IMG/VR virus record: IMGVR_UViG_3300007609_000074
Location: 1-27,844 of that record
Length of the DNA: 27,844 nt
From: a virus
Direction: 5' to 3' (one strand)
The position numbers and the translations under genes were made by a program. The notes beneath the pieces are model-generated. The model was not told where the DNA came from, made no database searches, and saw only the letters and a program-made list of their open reading frames with translations. This document shows, in pieces, positions 12,473 to 17,756 of the stretch (position 1 is its first letter; the number at the start of each line of letters is the position of its first letter).

Positions 12473-12634
12473 TTATTGATCTTTTAGAGTCTCTTTTATT
12501 TGTTTTCTCACCCACTGCTTCACACGACGCTTGATTGTGCGATCATGTGATTTACGATTTTTAGGGCTAGGACCGCAACAAACACAATTGCGACCTCCTG
12601 GGCCGTAATGTGAGAAGGTTTGTGTCTCTTTCAT
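12473..12634 (-). CDS. Small basic Cys-containing protein (53 aa)
   Basis: MKETQTFSHYGPGGRNCVCCGPSPKNRKSHDRTIKRRVKQWVRKQIKETLKDQ has one CVCC knuckle and a strongly basic second half, suggesting nucleic-acid binding. GGAAAGG precedes ATG 12634, which overlaps the upstream TGA (ATGA). The stop is three bases from the dyad at 12428-12469. No family recognised. Confidence 0.6.
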   Translation of the reverse strand: MKETQTFSHYGPGGRNCVCCGPSPKNRKSHDRTIKRRVKQWVRKQIKETLKDQ

Positions 12635-12792
12635 CGTACCTTTCCTTGTTCAACCCAGTGCATCAGCAGTATCTTGATATCTTCAAGCGTATCACACGAC
12701 AGCACCTCGTTATATAGGCGCTGTTCATTTATCAATGAACGAACCTGTGCAGGCGTATACCCTAATTTACGTCCTTGCTGTATCACGCTCAT
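12631..12792 (-). CDS. Small hypothetical protein (53 aa)
   Basis: MSVIQQGRKLGYTPAQVRSLINEQRLYNEVLSCDTLEDIKILLMHWVEQGKVR is a helical protein; RKLGYTPAQVRSLI could be a small helix-turn-helix-like segment but is too short to be sure. GGAAAG precedes ATG 12792. First gene of a coupled pair with 12473. Confidence 0.6.
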   Translation of the reverse strand: MSVIQQGRKLGYTPAQVRSLINEQRLYNEVLSCDTLEDIKILLMHWVEQGKVR

Positions 12793-12817
12793 TAGTCTTT
12801 CCTTTTGTTGTTAAACT

Positions 12818-12909
12818 CTTATCTCATATCCATGCGAAGCAATCAAGTAAAAACAATTGTTGATTATCAAGCGTTTAGGGCGCTGGGCGCCCAGACTAGT
12901 AACGTATTG
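12818..12909 (-). promoter_or_regulatory. Dyad-linked promoter module (for 12631-12473 unit)
   Basis: -10 GATAAG (12818-12823), spacer 17, -35 TTGATT (12841-12846), linker 21, dyad 12868-12909 (CAAGCGTTTAG ... GTAACGTATTG, centre GGCGCC). Confidence 0.75.
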
Positions 12910-12927
12910 ATAATGCACGTTTTTTTG
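12902..12927 (+). terminator. Possible rightward terminator overlapping dyad
   Basis: ACGTATT-GAT-AATGCACGT with a GC bulge, followed by seven T. Weaker than the 7655 and 8115 copies. Confidence 0.4.
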
Positions 12928-12971
12928 TGTTTACTTTCGAACTTCGCTTCCCGACTTTGCACCGGCGCAGG

Positions 12972-13118
12972 CTACGCCTCGCGCTTGAGGCGGTTCAGCC
13001 GTGCGACATATTTGTTGTGCAACCTAATCCATACTTTGCGTTCTGCCGGATTATTACTCGCCTCTACGTTGTCACGTGCCAGTTTTATACGTGCTAGAAG
13101 TTGTTCTCGCTCATTCAT
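12972..13118 (-). CDS. Small basic helical protein (48 aa)
   Basis: MNEREQLLARIKLARDNVEASNNPAERKVWIRLHNKYVARLNRLKREA is a charged, helical, probably nucleic-acid-associated peptide. ATG 13118 overlaps the end of the upstream gene by eight bases, with GAGGA upstream. The TAG stop sits in the loop of a short hairpin (AGGC-TAC-GCCT on the plus strand). Last of a three-gene coupled unit. Confidence 0.55.
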   Translation of the reverse strand: MNEREQLLARIKLARDNVEASNNPAERKVWIRLHNKYVARLNRLKREA

Positions 13119-13248
13119 AACATCCTCGCTTCAACTTCGATTTGTCACGCGCACGTTGAGCTTTTGCACTCTTCACATGTGCACCTTGTTTTTTTACAAC
13201 TAGATGTTGCACAAATGGATCGCGGGGTTTTGGCGTTTTGCGTTTCAT
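13111..13248 (-). CDS. Highly basic phage microprotein (45 aa)
   Basis: MKRKTPKPRDPFVQHLVVKKQGAHVKSAKAQRARDKSKLKRGCYE matches a pattern I know from many phages (NPFV...KGGAHxKxxKAxRRxxK), always short and very basic, of unknown function and probably nucleic-acid binding. ATG 13248 overlaps the upstream TGA (ATGA). The recurrent sequence pattern makes this a real gene despite its size. Confidence 0.7.
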   Translation of the reverse strand: MKRKTPKPRDPFVQHLVVKKQGAHVKSAKAQRARDKSKLKRGCYE

Positions 13249-13436
13249 TCTCGCACCTCCTTTATTGATACAATTTCCAGCACGTTACCGTTTTCGTCTT
13301 CCCACAGATCGCCGTGCAAGGTTGTAAAAGTGTCCACCGCGTCAACTAAATTCTTACCATAGATGGCCTGTTCATACATAGCCACGATTTCGTTGTGCTT
13401 AACATTGACAGCTTTCCAGATAAAATAAAAGGTCAT
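13245..13436 (-). CDS. Hypothetical protein (63 aa)
   Basis: I start at ATG 13436 (MTFYFIWKAVNVKHNEIVAMYEQAIYGKNLVDAVDTFTTLHGDLWEDENGNVLEIVSIKEV), preceded by AAGGAG; the longer frame reads into the promoter. It looks like a small strand-helix-strand protein. First gene of the unit 13436-12972. Unnamed. Confidence 0.65.
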   Translation of the reverse strand: MTFYFIWKAVNVKHNEIVAMYEQAIYGKNLVDAVDTFTTLHGDLWEDENGNVLEIVSIKEVRE

Positions 13437-13464
13437 GGCGTGTGCTCCTTGCTGCGATGAATCT

Positions 13465-13557
13465 GTTATCGCATATCCATGCGAGCGAGTCAAGCAAGAA
13501 AAAAGTGTTTATTTTCAAGGGCTTGCCAGCGCGGGGGCCGCGGCACCTAAGTGCCTG
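13465..13557 (-). promoter_or_regulatory. Dyad-linked promoter module (for 13436-12972 unit)
   Basis: -10 GATAAC (13465-13470), spacer 17, -35 TTGACT (13488-13493), dyad 13516-13557 (CAAGGGCTTGC ... CTAAGTGCCTG, centre GGGGCC, the least symmetric copy). The linker is 22 nt here, the only departure from 21. Confidence 0.65.
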
Positions 13558-13575
13558 ATATTGCAGGCTTTTTCA
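13553..13575 (+). terminator. Rightward terminator overlapping dyad
   Basis: GCCTG-ATATTG-CAGGC followed by TTTTT. It overlaps the stop of the HAD gene. Confidence 0.5.
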
Positions 13576-14046
13576 AGCCTGCAACCGTTGGTTGACCTTG
13601 TGAGCGTTGAGACACGTCAGACCCATACGGCGCATCTCTGCAATCACAGGGCGAGCATCATCAAACATGTATTTCGGCAGGTTGCGAAACTGTTTGAGAT
13701 TGAATAGGCGAGACAAGCCGCGCCGCTTCAACTCTGGGTCGCGCATTGTTTTTTCTGCCTCAGTAAACCGAGCGATAATTTTGTGAGCGTGCAACCCATG
13801 CTTGTCCAGAAACTCCTGATCGAAGTCAGCCCACGTGCGAGCCGTGCAAACGATCACATAGGTTTCGGATAGGTCAAGCGACCGCCAAAATTCAGCCAGC
13901 GGCAGCAAACCGTCGAGCATAGTGTTTTCGCGGGTTTTCATGCTCAGGTAGAGCGGCAGGTTCAACGTCCCGTCAGGATTGTTGGGCGTGCGATGGGCGC
14001 TATCGACAACCGTTTCATCCAGATCAAAAATAACGATGCGTTTCAT
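13573..14046 (-). CDS. HAD-superfamily phosphatase (157 aa)
   Basis: Motif I is IVIFDLDETVVDS with D8 as nucleophile and D10 as acid/base, motif II is VIVCTART with T68, and motif IV is YMFDDARPV with D129/D130. This is the layout of small phage HAD phosphatases and of the 3'-phosphatase half of phage polynucleotide kinases, though no kinase domain is present. It probably removes phosphate from nucleic-acid ends or a nucleotide, in the cytoplasm. AAGGAGG precedes ATG 14046. Substrate is inference. Confidence 0.8.
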   Translation of the reverse strand: MKRIVIFDLDETVVDSAHRTPNNPDGTLNLPLYLSMKTRENTMLDGLLPLAEFWRSLDLSETYVIVCTARTWADFDQEFLDKHGLHAHKIIARFTEAEKTMRDPELKRRGLSRLFNLKQFRNLPKYMFDDARPVIAEMRRMGLTCLNAHKVNQRLQA

Positions 14047-14072
14047 GTGTGAGCCTCCTTAGCTGTTAAGCC

Positions 14073-14164
14073 TTTATCGCATATAAAAAGCAGGAATGCA
14101 ATAGGAAAATTTTGTTTGTTTTCAGTGGGTTAGCGCCCGGGGCGCCCCCCTACATAACCGCTTG
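14073..14164 (-). promoter_or_regulatory. Dyad-linked promoter module (for HAD gene)
   Basis: -10 GATAAA (14073-14078), spacer 17, -35 TTGCAT (14096-14101), linker 21, dyad 14123-14164 (CAGTGGGTTAG ... ATAACCGCTTG, centre GGCGCC). Confidence 0.75.
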
Positions 14165-14182
14165 ATTATGCAGGGTTTTTTC
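14148..14182 (+). terminator. Rightward terminator overlapping dyad
   Basis: CCCTaCATAA, loop, TTATGcAGGG, then TTTTTT; the stem has one mismatch. Confidence 0.55.
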
Positions 14183-14184
14183 TG

Positions 14185-14523
14185 TCAGATAAGTCTGAGA
14201 ATTGGTTTTCCAAAAATATCCAAGTGCGGGTTATAGTCAGAACTTGGACCCATTACCGTTTCAACGTCGGGGTGCCCTTTTATAACCGCGATAGCTTCTA
14301 GCGTATCAGCAAAGTTTTGAATGTCTTCTTCATCGCTGCTATCAATGAAAGCTTCTTCCAGCATCTCAGCAGCAGGTAAGAGCAAAAACTTGTCAAGTTC
14401 GTCTCCGTAGATATGCTCTTCATGGTGCATAAATTCGTGGGTAAATATTTCGTTTGTCTCGCTATCACGAAAGATTAGTGTGAAAGCATTGTTCTTGATC
14501 GGTCCATTGATATTTGCAGCCAT
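14185..14523 (-). CDS. Acidic hypothetical protein (112 aa)
   Basis: MAANINGPIKNNAFTLIFRDSETNEIFTHEFMHHEEHIYGDELDKF... is strongly acidic (ALEEAFIDSSDEEDIQNFADTLEAI). A HEFMH string is present but I do not regard it as a protease site without support for a third ligand. ATAGGAC precedes ATG 14523. It is a single-gene unit with its own module. Function unknown. Confidence 0.65.
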   Translation of the reverse strand: MAANINGPIKNNAFTLIFRDSETNEIFTHEFMHHEEHIYGDELDKFLLLPAAEMLEEAFIDSSDEEDIQNFADTLEAIAVIKGHPDVETVMGPSSDYNPHLDIFGKPILRLI

Positions 14524-14551
14524 TTGTTTGTCCTATCGTTGCTGTTATCCC

Positions 14552-14643
14552 CTTATCGCATATCCATGCGAAGCAATCAAGTAAAAAGAACTGTTCTAAA
14601 TCAATAGCTTAGCTGCCGGGGCGCCTCCGCGCCTAACTGCTTG
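14552..14643 (-). promoter_or_regulatory. Dyad-linked promoter module (for 14185)
   Basis: -10 GATAAG (14552-14557), spacer 17, -35 TTGATT (14575-14580), linker 21, dyad 14602-14643 (CAATAGCTTAG ... CTAACTGCTTG, centre GGCGCC). Confidence 0.75.
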
Positions 14644-14647
14644 AGAC

Positions 14648-15103
14648 TTAACGATAAAATATGTGTTTATCAAGAGTCAGCACGTGTTCAAAGGCCTCAG
14701 CCCAATATGGATGAACATAAACCGCATGATAGTGAGTTGCTCCTAGTGAAAAGTCTTCTCCCACTGCATACCAGCGTATAGCGGTGCTAGCTAAGCGTTG
14801 CGCACGAGCCCAAGCATCTGCCTCTTTAGGAGTATCTGACGCACCATCACAAAACCAGCTAAATTGACAACGGTGACGAATGATTTTTCCTGTGCTATCT
14901 CGTTTTGCTTGTTTTACAACGCTACAGATGTTATTGGGAAAGCGTGGCGAGGCAACGCGATTAAGAGTTACATGCGCAACCGCTATTTGGGCCTCTTCAC
15001 TTTCACCCCGCGCCTCGTGGTAGATGTTGAGTGCAAGGCAGTGTTGTTCGCTGGCAGCAGCGCCACCAGCGAACAAAGCGAGAATAAATGCAAGCGTTTT
15101 CAT
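14648..15103 (-). CDS. Secreted SleB-type cell-wall hydrolase (151 aa)
   Basis: A signal peptide is visible (MKTLAFILALFAGGAAASEQ), then LALNIYHEARGESEEAQIAVAHVTLNRVASPRFPNNICSVVKQ and CQFSWFCDG, the hallmark segments of the SleB/Hydrolase_2 family, with the Glu of HEARGE as likely catalytic acid. These enzymes cut peptidoglycan glycan strands. I start at ATG 15103, which overlaps the upstream stop as ATGA and gives a clean signal; the longer frame (to 15142) would bury it. Export suggests a lysin or wall-remodelling enzyme acting from the periplasm. Confidence 0.85.
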   Translation of the reverse strand: MKTLAFILALFAGGAAASEQHCLALNIYHEARGESEEAQIAVAHVTLNRVASPRFPNNICSVVKQAKRDSTGKIIRHRCQFSWFCDGASDTPKEADAWARAQRLASTAIRWYAVGEDFSLGATHYHAVYVHPYWAEAFEHVLTLDKHIFYR

Positions 15104-15282
15104 GCGAACTGCCTTGCAGCATTGGAAATAGGCGTTGCCCAAATATCAGCAGGCTTGATACCACGAATAAGAGCATCTACCCGAGCACGGGCAATGCCTT
15201 CTGCCGCAACACCGCTCCACGTGAACGCACGAGAGATATTGCCATATTCATCCTCGACCCAGATAACAAAACGTCCAATCAT
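15100..15282 (-). CDS. Small hypothetical protein coupled to hydrolase (60 aa)
   Basis: Starts MIGRFVIWVEDEYGNISRAFTWSGVAAEGIARARVDALIRGIKPADIWATPIS; a strong AAAGGAGG precedes ATG 15282. The strand-rich beginning (RFVIWVEDEYGNIS) and a helix follow; no family recognised. Its TGA overlaps the hydrolase ATG, so it may set hydrolase translation level. Longer frames to 15363 cross the promoter. Confidence 0.65.
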   Translation of the reverse strand: MIGRFVIWVEDEYGNISRAFTWSGVAAEGIARARVDALIRGIKPADIWATPISNAARQFA

Positions 15283-15306
15283 AGTAGATCCTCCTTTTGA
15301 TAAATA

Positions 15307-15398
15307 TTTATCGCATATTTTTAAGCGCTGGGCAAGAACAAAATGTCTTTTGTTTGTAGACACTTAGCCACCAGGGCGCCGCCTTAGCTATCTCTTTG
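15307..15398 (-). promoter_or_regulatory. Dyad-linked promoter module (for 15282-14648 unit)
   Basis: -10 GATAAA (15307-15312), spacer 17, -35 TTGCCC (15330-15335), linker 21, dyad 15357-15398 (TAGACACTTAG ... CTATCTCTTTG, centre GGCGCC). Confidence 0.7.
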
Positions 15399-15414
15399 AT
15401 AACTAAGGCTTTTT
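15381..15414 (+). terminator. Rightward intrinsic terminator overlapping dyad
   Basis: GCCTTAG ... CTAAGGC with inner TATC/GATA pairing, followed by TTTTT. Confidence 0.65.
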
Positions 15415-15585
15415 ATGTGTTGCATTTCTAAAAGTTCTGCTGCTACTGCCAGAGAACTTGCTTAACCTGTTAGGTCGAGTCTCGTATCTTATTAGTCATT
15501 ATATTATCCACGCGCTAAGTTTGTTCCTAAGTTTTAATTAAGGGTGTATATTAGGGGCCGTCTCTGATACTATTCATGGTAAACC

Positions 15586-15723
15586 TTACGATTGAGAGCT
15601 GCTGATACTCCAGTGACGCTTGCCATCGCGATCACGGTAGCTGACGAGGTTGGGAGCACGATTGCGTCCTGCCTTGACAGGGTGAGTGCTGCGCTTGCTG
15701 GAACCTTTTTTGCTTTTTGCCAT
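15586..15723 (-). CDS. Highly basic small protein (45 aa)
   Basis: MAKSKKGSSKRSTHPVKAGRNRAPNLVSYRDRDGKRHWSISSSQS begins at ATG 15723 directly after AAGGAGG and downstream of a full dyad-linked promoter. A longer overlapping frame (15570-15803) runs through the promoter, lacks a ribosome-binding site and gives an odd Ala/Thr-rich product, so I prefer this one. Lys/Arg-rich start suggests nucleic-acid binding. About 170 bases to its left (15415-15585) hold no gene I can support. Confidence 0.6.
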   Translation of the reverse strand: MAKSKKGSSKRSTHPVKAGRNRAPNLVSYRDRDGKRHWSISSSQS

Positions 15724-15750
15724 TGTGGCCTCCTTCGTTGCTGATAACTC

Positions 15751-15842
15751 TTTATCGCATAGTATTTTGCTTGCTGCAAGTAAAAAGAATCGTTATAAAT
15801 CAAGGCGTTAACCGCCGGGGCGCTGCACGTGATAACTCATTG
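15751..15842 (-). promoter_or_regulatory. Dyad-linked promoter module (for 15586)
   Basis: -10 GATAAA (15751-15756), spacer 17, -35 TTGCAG (15774-15779), linker 21, dyad 15801-15842 (CAAGGCGTTAAC ... GATAACTCATTG, centre GGCGCT). Rightmost complete module. Confidence 0.75.
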
Positions 15843-15860
15843 ATACTAAAGCGAATTTAC

Positions 15861-15984
15861 TTTCGACTCTAGACTTTCAACTATCAACTGGCACAATCAA
15901 AGGTTAATCGACATTCGACTTCCGACTTTCGACTATCGACTGGCGCCTGGGCGCAACCCAGGCGTGTGCCCCGCTTCGGGGCAC
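15861..15984 (+). repeat. TTTCGAC...CTGGCGC repeats and strong hairpins
   Basis: Two elements, 15861-15893 and 15914-15947, built from TTCGACT units and ending CTGGCAC/CTGGCGC, resemble decayed versions of the rightward promoters at 4479 and 4921. Next come CCTGGG-CGCAA-CCCAGG and GTGCCCCG-CTT-CGGGGCAC (15966-15984). No gene is seen here. Confidence 0.55.
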
Positions 15985-15996
15985 AACCTACGCGTG

Positions 15997-16329
15997 TCAC
16001 CTCAGCTTGCGAAGGCGTTTCGCGGTATCCGCGAGAAACGCGTTGGCCATAACCTTATGGTTGTGTGCCCATACCTCTTCCGACGTGTTTGCAACTCTAA
16101 CGGGAAAAGTCCAGTCGCGCCCGCCTTTAGCCACATTGCAAGCTTTGCAAAGGCATTGCAGATTGTCCAGATCGGTTGTGCCGCCGTTGCTTTCTGCAAT
16201 CGCGTGATCCGCGTCCAGAAACGGCGCATATGCAGCCGAACCACCGAACCCGCACGCGCGGCAGATATAATTGTCACGGGCCAGAACCTTATCCCGCTTT
16301 GCCTTAGTGATCGTTGCCTTGCGTGCCAT
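15997..16329 (-). CDS. HNH endonuclease 1 (110 aa)
   Basis: Cys pairs RDNYICRACGF (C23/C26) and CLCKAC (C61/C64) frame DADHAIAESNGGTTDLDNLQCLCKACN, the classic HNH core (D41-H42, N56) with a structural zinc. Such enzymes nick or cut DNA. I start at ATG 16329 after GGAGG; a frame to 16356 lacks a site. It could be a free-standing homing nuclease or act in packaging; location next to another HNH gene and no nearby large terminase favours the first. Confidence 0.85.
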   Translation of the reverse strand: MARKATITKAKRDKVLARDNYICRACGFGGSAAYAPFLDADHAIAESNGGTTDLDNLQCLCKACNVAKGGRDWTFPVRVANTSEEVWAHNHKVMANAFLADTAKRLRKLR

Positions 16330-16354
16330 GTGAGCCTCCGTTGCTGATACATTC

Positions 16355-16383
16355 AATATAGGCGCGATTGCCTAGACTTACAA
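16355..16383 (-). promoter_or_regulatory. TATATT-type promoter (for HNH 1)
   Basis: -35 TTGTAA (16378-16383), 17-bp spacer, -10 TATATT (16355-16360). No dyad is attached, unlike the array to the left. Confidence 0.65.
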
Positions 16384-16417
16384 GACTTTTCTCGCAAAAA
16401 ATAAATCTTTTTTGCCC

Positions 16418-16450
16418 TTGACACGCCCACTAAATTCGTTAAAATGGCGC
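16418..16450 (+). promoter_or_regulatory. Rightward promoter with GGCGC start, antisense to 16475
   Basis: TTGACA (16418-16423), 16-bp spacer, TAAAAT (16440-16445), then GGCGCG. It lies between two leftward genes and would transcribe the opposite strand of the 16475 gene. Confidence 0.55.
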
Positions 16451-16474
16451 GTCACAACTCTAGGGTGAGTGGGC

Positions 16475-16714
16475 TTACGCCCACCCAACCTTTGCGAGAA
16501 ACTCGCTGTCAATGTTGATTTCAACCGGAATAGCTTGGCGACGGATGCTTTCGCCTGCAAGCTGCACGTTGGCGGACAGATCGTCGCGCTCGATCAGCGA
16601 CGCAATTTTCTTGCGCGGAATCCAGAGCGGTTTCATGTCAGCCGTCAGCGGGCGTTGCACAAAAGCAACAGCGGCTTCAGTTTCGCGGGCGATGTAACCG
16701 GTGATCGTGGTCAT
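16475..16714 (-). CDS. Hypothetical protein, paralog A (79 aa)
   Basis: MTTITGYIARETEAAVAFVQRPLTADMKPLWIPRKKIASLIERDDLSANVQLAGESIRRQAIPVEINIDSEFLAKVGWA is about half identical to 17223-17468 (shared ITGYIARETxxAxAxVxxPL, KPLWxPxxK, LAGESIRRQ, PxEIxI). The strand-rich layout suggests a small beta barrel; the family is unknown to me. AAAGGAAC precedes ATG 16714. Its stop UAA lies in a GUAA loop closed by GTGGGC/GCCCAC. Confidence 0.7.
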   Translation of the reverse strand: MTTITGYIARETEAAVAFVQRPLTADMKPLWIPRKKIASLIERDDLSANVQLAGESIRRQAIPVEINIDSEFLAKVGWA

Positions 16715-16747
16715 GGCAAGGTTCCTTTCCTGTCTGCCTATACATAG

Positions 16748-16776
16748 AATATAGGGATAAACGTCGGAGACTTCAA
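16748..16776 (-). promoter_or_regulatory. TATATT-type promoter (for 16475)
   Basis: -35 TTGAAG (16771-16776), 17-bp spacer, -10 TATATT (16748-16753); no dyad. Confidence 0.6.
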
Positions 16777-16809
16777 TAGAAAAAAGCGTAAAAAAACGAA
16801 AAAGATTGC

Positions 16810-16915
16810 TTGACGTTCTAACCTACTTCCATTATACTGGCGCGTTTACACGCTTAAGGCGTGTGCGCTTTGACCAGCACAACCTAAGGTTGAGCTGGCG
16901 CCTGCGGCGCTAAAA
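16810..16915 (+). promoter_or_regulatory. Rightward promoter followed by hairpin-rich leader
   Basis: TTGACG (16810-16815), 17-bp spacer, TATACT (16833-16838), GGCGCG at the start. The first ~75 nt form hairpins CACGC-TTAAG-GCGTG, CCAGC..AACCTAAGGTT..GCTGG and GCGCC-TGC-GGCGC. No rightward gene follows, so an antisense or structured RNA is possible. Confidence 0.5.
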
Positions 16916-16927
16916 AGCGTGTGATTT

Positions 16928-16969
16928 CAAAGGCTTAGAGTGTGCGGCGCCGACCCCTCTAACCCTTTG
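16928..16969. repeat. Orphan 42-bp dyad with near-perfect arms
   Basis: CAAAGGCTTAGAG and CTCTAACCCTTTG flank a centre GGCGCC at the exact 11+20+11 spacing. No -35/-10 lies at the usual distance. Confidence 0.65.
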
Positions 16970-16980
16970 ATTTAATTGAT

Positions 16981-17154
16981 TTATCCTAGCTTGTAAGCGA
17001 TTGCGGTAATAAGCACAATAACGGCAACACAACCTACAAAGCCAGCGGCAACACCGGCAGCGCCATGATCTGCTAGAAACATTGCAATGCGTAGCAGCGT
17101 CATAAGAATTGCACCGATTGTTTCTACATAGATTTCCCAGATTGCTTGCATCAT
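16981..17154 (-). CDS. Membrane microprotein (57 aa)
   Basis: MMQAIWEIYVETIGAILMTLLRIAMFLADHGAAGVAAGFVGCVAVIVLITAIAYKLG has two hydrophobic segments (about 11-27 and 33-54) with a short hinge (LADHGAA). AGGA lies 8-11 bases before ATG 17154. Its stop is 12 bases from the orphan dyad. Holin-like in size but without proof. Confidence 0.55.
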   Translation of the reverse strand: MMQAIWEIYVETIGAILMTLLRIAMFLADHGAAGVAAGFVGCVAVIVLITAIAYKLG

Positions 17155-17190
17155 CGTTTTTTTCCTGTTTCGAGTTTCGACTTTTAACTA

Positions 17191-17214
17191 GAGGCGGGGA
17201 ATGCTCCCCGCCTC
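17191..17214. repeat. Perfect 10-bp stem hairpin
   Basis: GAGGCGGGGA-ATGC-TCCCCGCCTC. It abuts the stop-codon hairpin of the 17223 gene. Leftward, only TAGTTAAAAG follows, so it is not a textbook terminator; it may protect the mRNA end. Confidence 0.6.
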
Positions 17215-17222
17215 GGGGCGGC

Positions 17223-17468
17223 TCACGCCACCCCCACCTTGGCGGCAAACGCCGCGCAGATCTCGATCTCGGCGGGCGTAGTCTGGCGGCGGATGCTCTC
17301 GCCTGCCAGTTGAACCGTTGCACCAAGTGTATCGCGTTCGATCAGGTTCACAACCTTAGAGTGAGGAACCCAGAGGGGCTTCTGTTCACCGTCGAGGGGC
17401 AGCGTGACAAGCGCAATGGCTTTGTCTGTTTCGCGGGCGATGTAACCAGAGAGAGTGATCGTGTTCAT
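17223..17468 (-). CDS. Hypothetical protein, paralog B (81 aa)
   Basis: MNTITLSGYIARETDKAIALVTLPLDGEQKPLWVPHSKVVNLIERDTLGATVQLAGESIRRQTTPAEIEICAAFAAKVGVA is the paralog of 16475-16714 and shares its ribosome-binding leader (GAAAGGAACC). I start at ATG 17468; a frame to 17552 crosses the promoter. The stop UGA lies in a GUGA loop closed by the 8-bp stem 17215-17234. Confidence 0.7.
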   Translation of the reverse strand: MNTITLSGYIARETDKAIALVTLPLDGEQKPLWVPHSKVVNLIERDTLGATVQLAGESIRRQTTPAEIEICAAFAAKVGVA

Positions 17469-17500
17469 GGCAGGGTTCCTTTCCTGTTGCCTATGCTTAG

Positions 17501-17529
17501 ACCTTACAGGTCTTTGCGGCAGGCTGCAA
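17501..17529 (-). promoter_or_regulatory. Promoter (for 17223)
   Basis: -35 TTGCAG (17524-17529), 17-bp spacer, -10 TAAGGT (17501-17506); no dyad. Confidence 0.5.
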
Positions 17530-17584
17530 GAAAAAAATACGCGTCTAGGCAAAAAAAGTTTTCCGTGTTAGCGCATTTTCTGGG

Positions 17585-17680
17585 TTGACCTCGACCTAGC
17601 GTCTGTGCTAAAATTCTGGCGCGTGCTCCCGCTTAGGTTGTATGCAGGCGATACGCACAACCTAACATTGAACGAAAAAA
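17585..17680 (+). promoter_or_regulatory. Rightward promoter and hairpin leader upstream of HNH 2
   Basis: TTGACC (17585-17590), 18-bp spacer, TAAAAT (17609-17614), then TCTGGCGCG. A hairpin AGGTTGT...ACAACCT follows. Confidence 0.55.
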
Positions 17681-17703
17681 TATAAAAAAGCGCGTTTAAC
17701 CCC

Positions 17704-17732
17704 TTGCAAAGCGCCCCGGCTGCGACTATATT
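17704..17732 (+). promoter_or_regulatory. TATATT-type promoter (for HNH 2)
   Basis: TTGCAA (17704-17709), 17-bp spacer, TATATT (17727-17732), with ATG 24 bases later. Same type as the HNH 1 promoter but on the other strand. Confidence 0.65.
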
Positions 17733-17756
17733 AGGTGTATAGCAACGGAGGCCACA

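Noticed and set aside
14185-14523. Zinc protease from HEFMH string
   Set aside because: A single HExxH in a His/Glu-rich acidic protein with no recognisable third ligand or family context.
15570-15803. 77-codon leftward frame overlapping the 15586 gene
   Set aside because: It crosses the -35/-10 and has no start signal, whereas the frame starting at 15723 follows AAGGAGG.
5361-15842. CRISPR array from regularly recurring repeats
   Set aside because: Repeats are dyads separated by whole genes, not by uniform 30-40 bp spacers, and no cas genes are present.
5695-16969. Dyads as ordinary leftward transcription terminators
   Set aside because: On the minus strand the stems are preceded by A-runs and not followed by T-runs, so they cannot work as standard terminators for the genes they follow.
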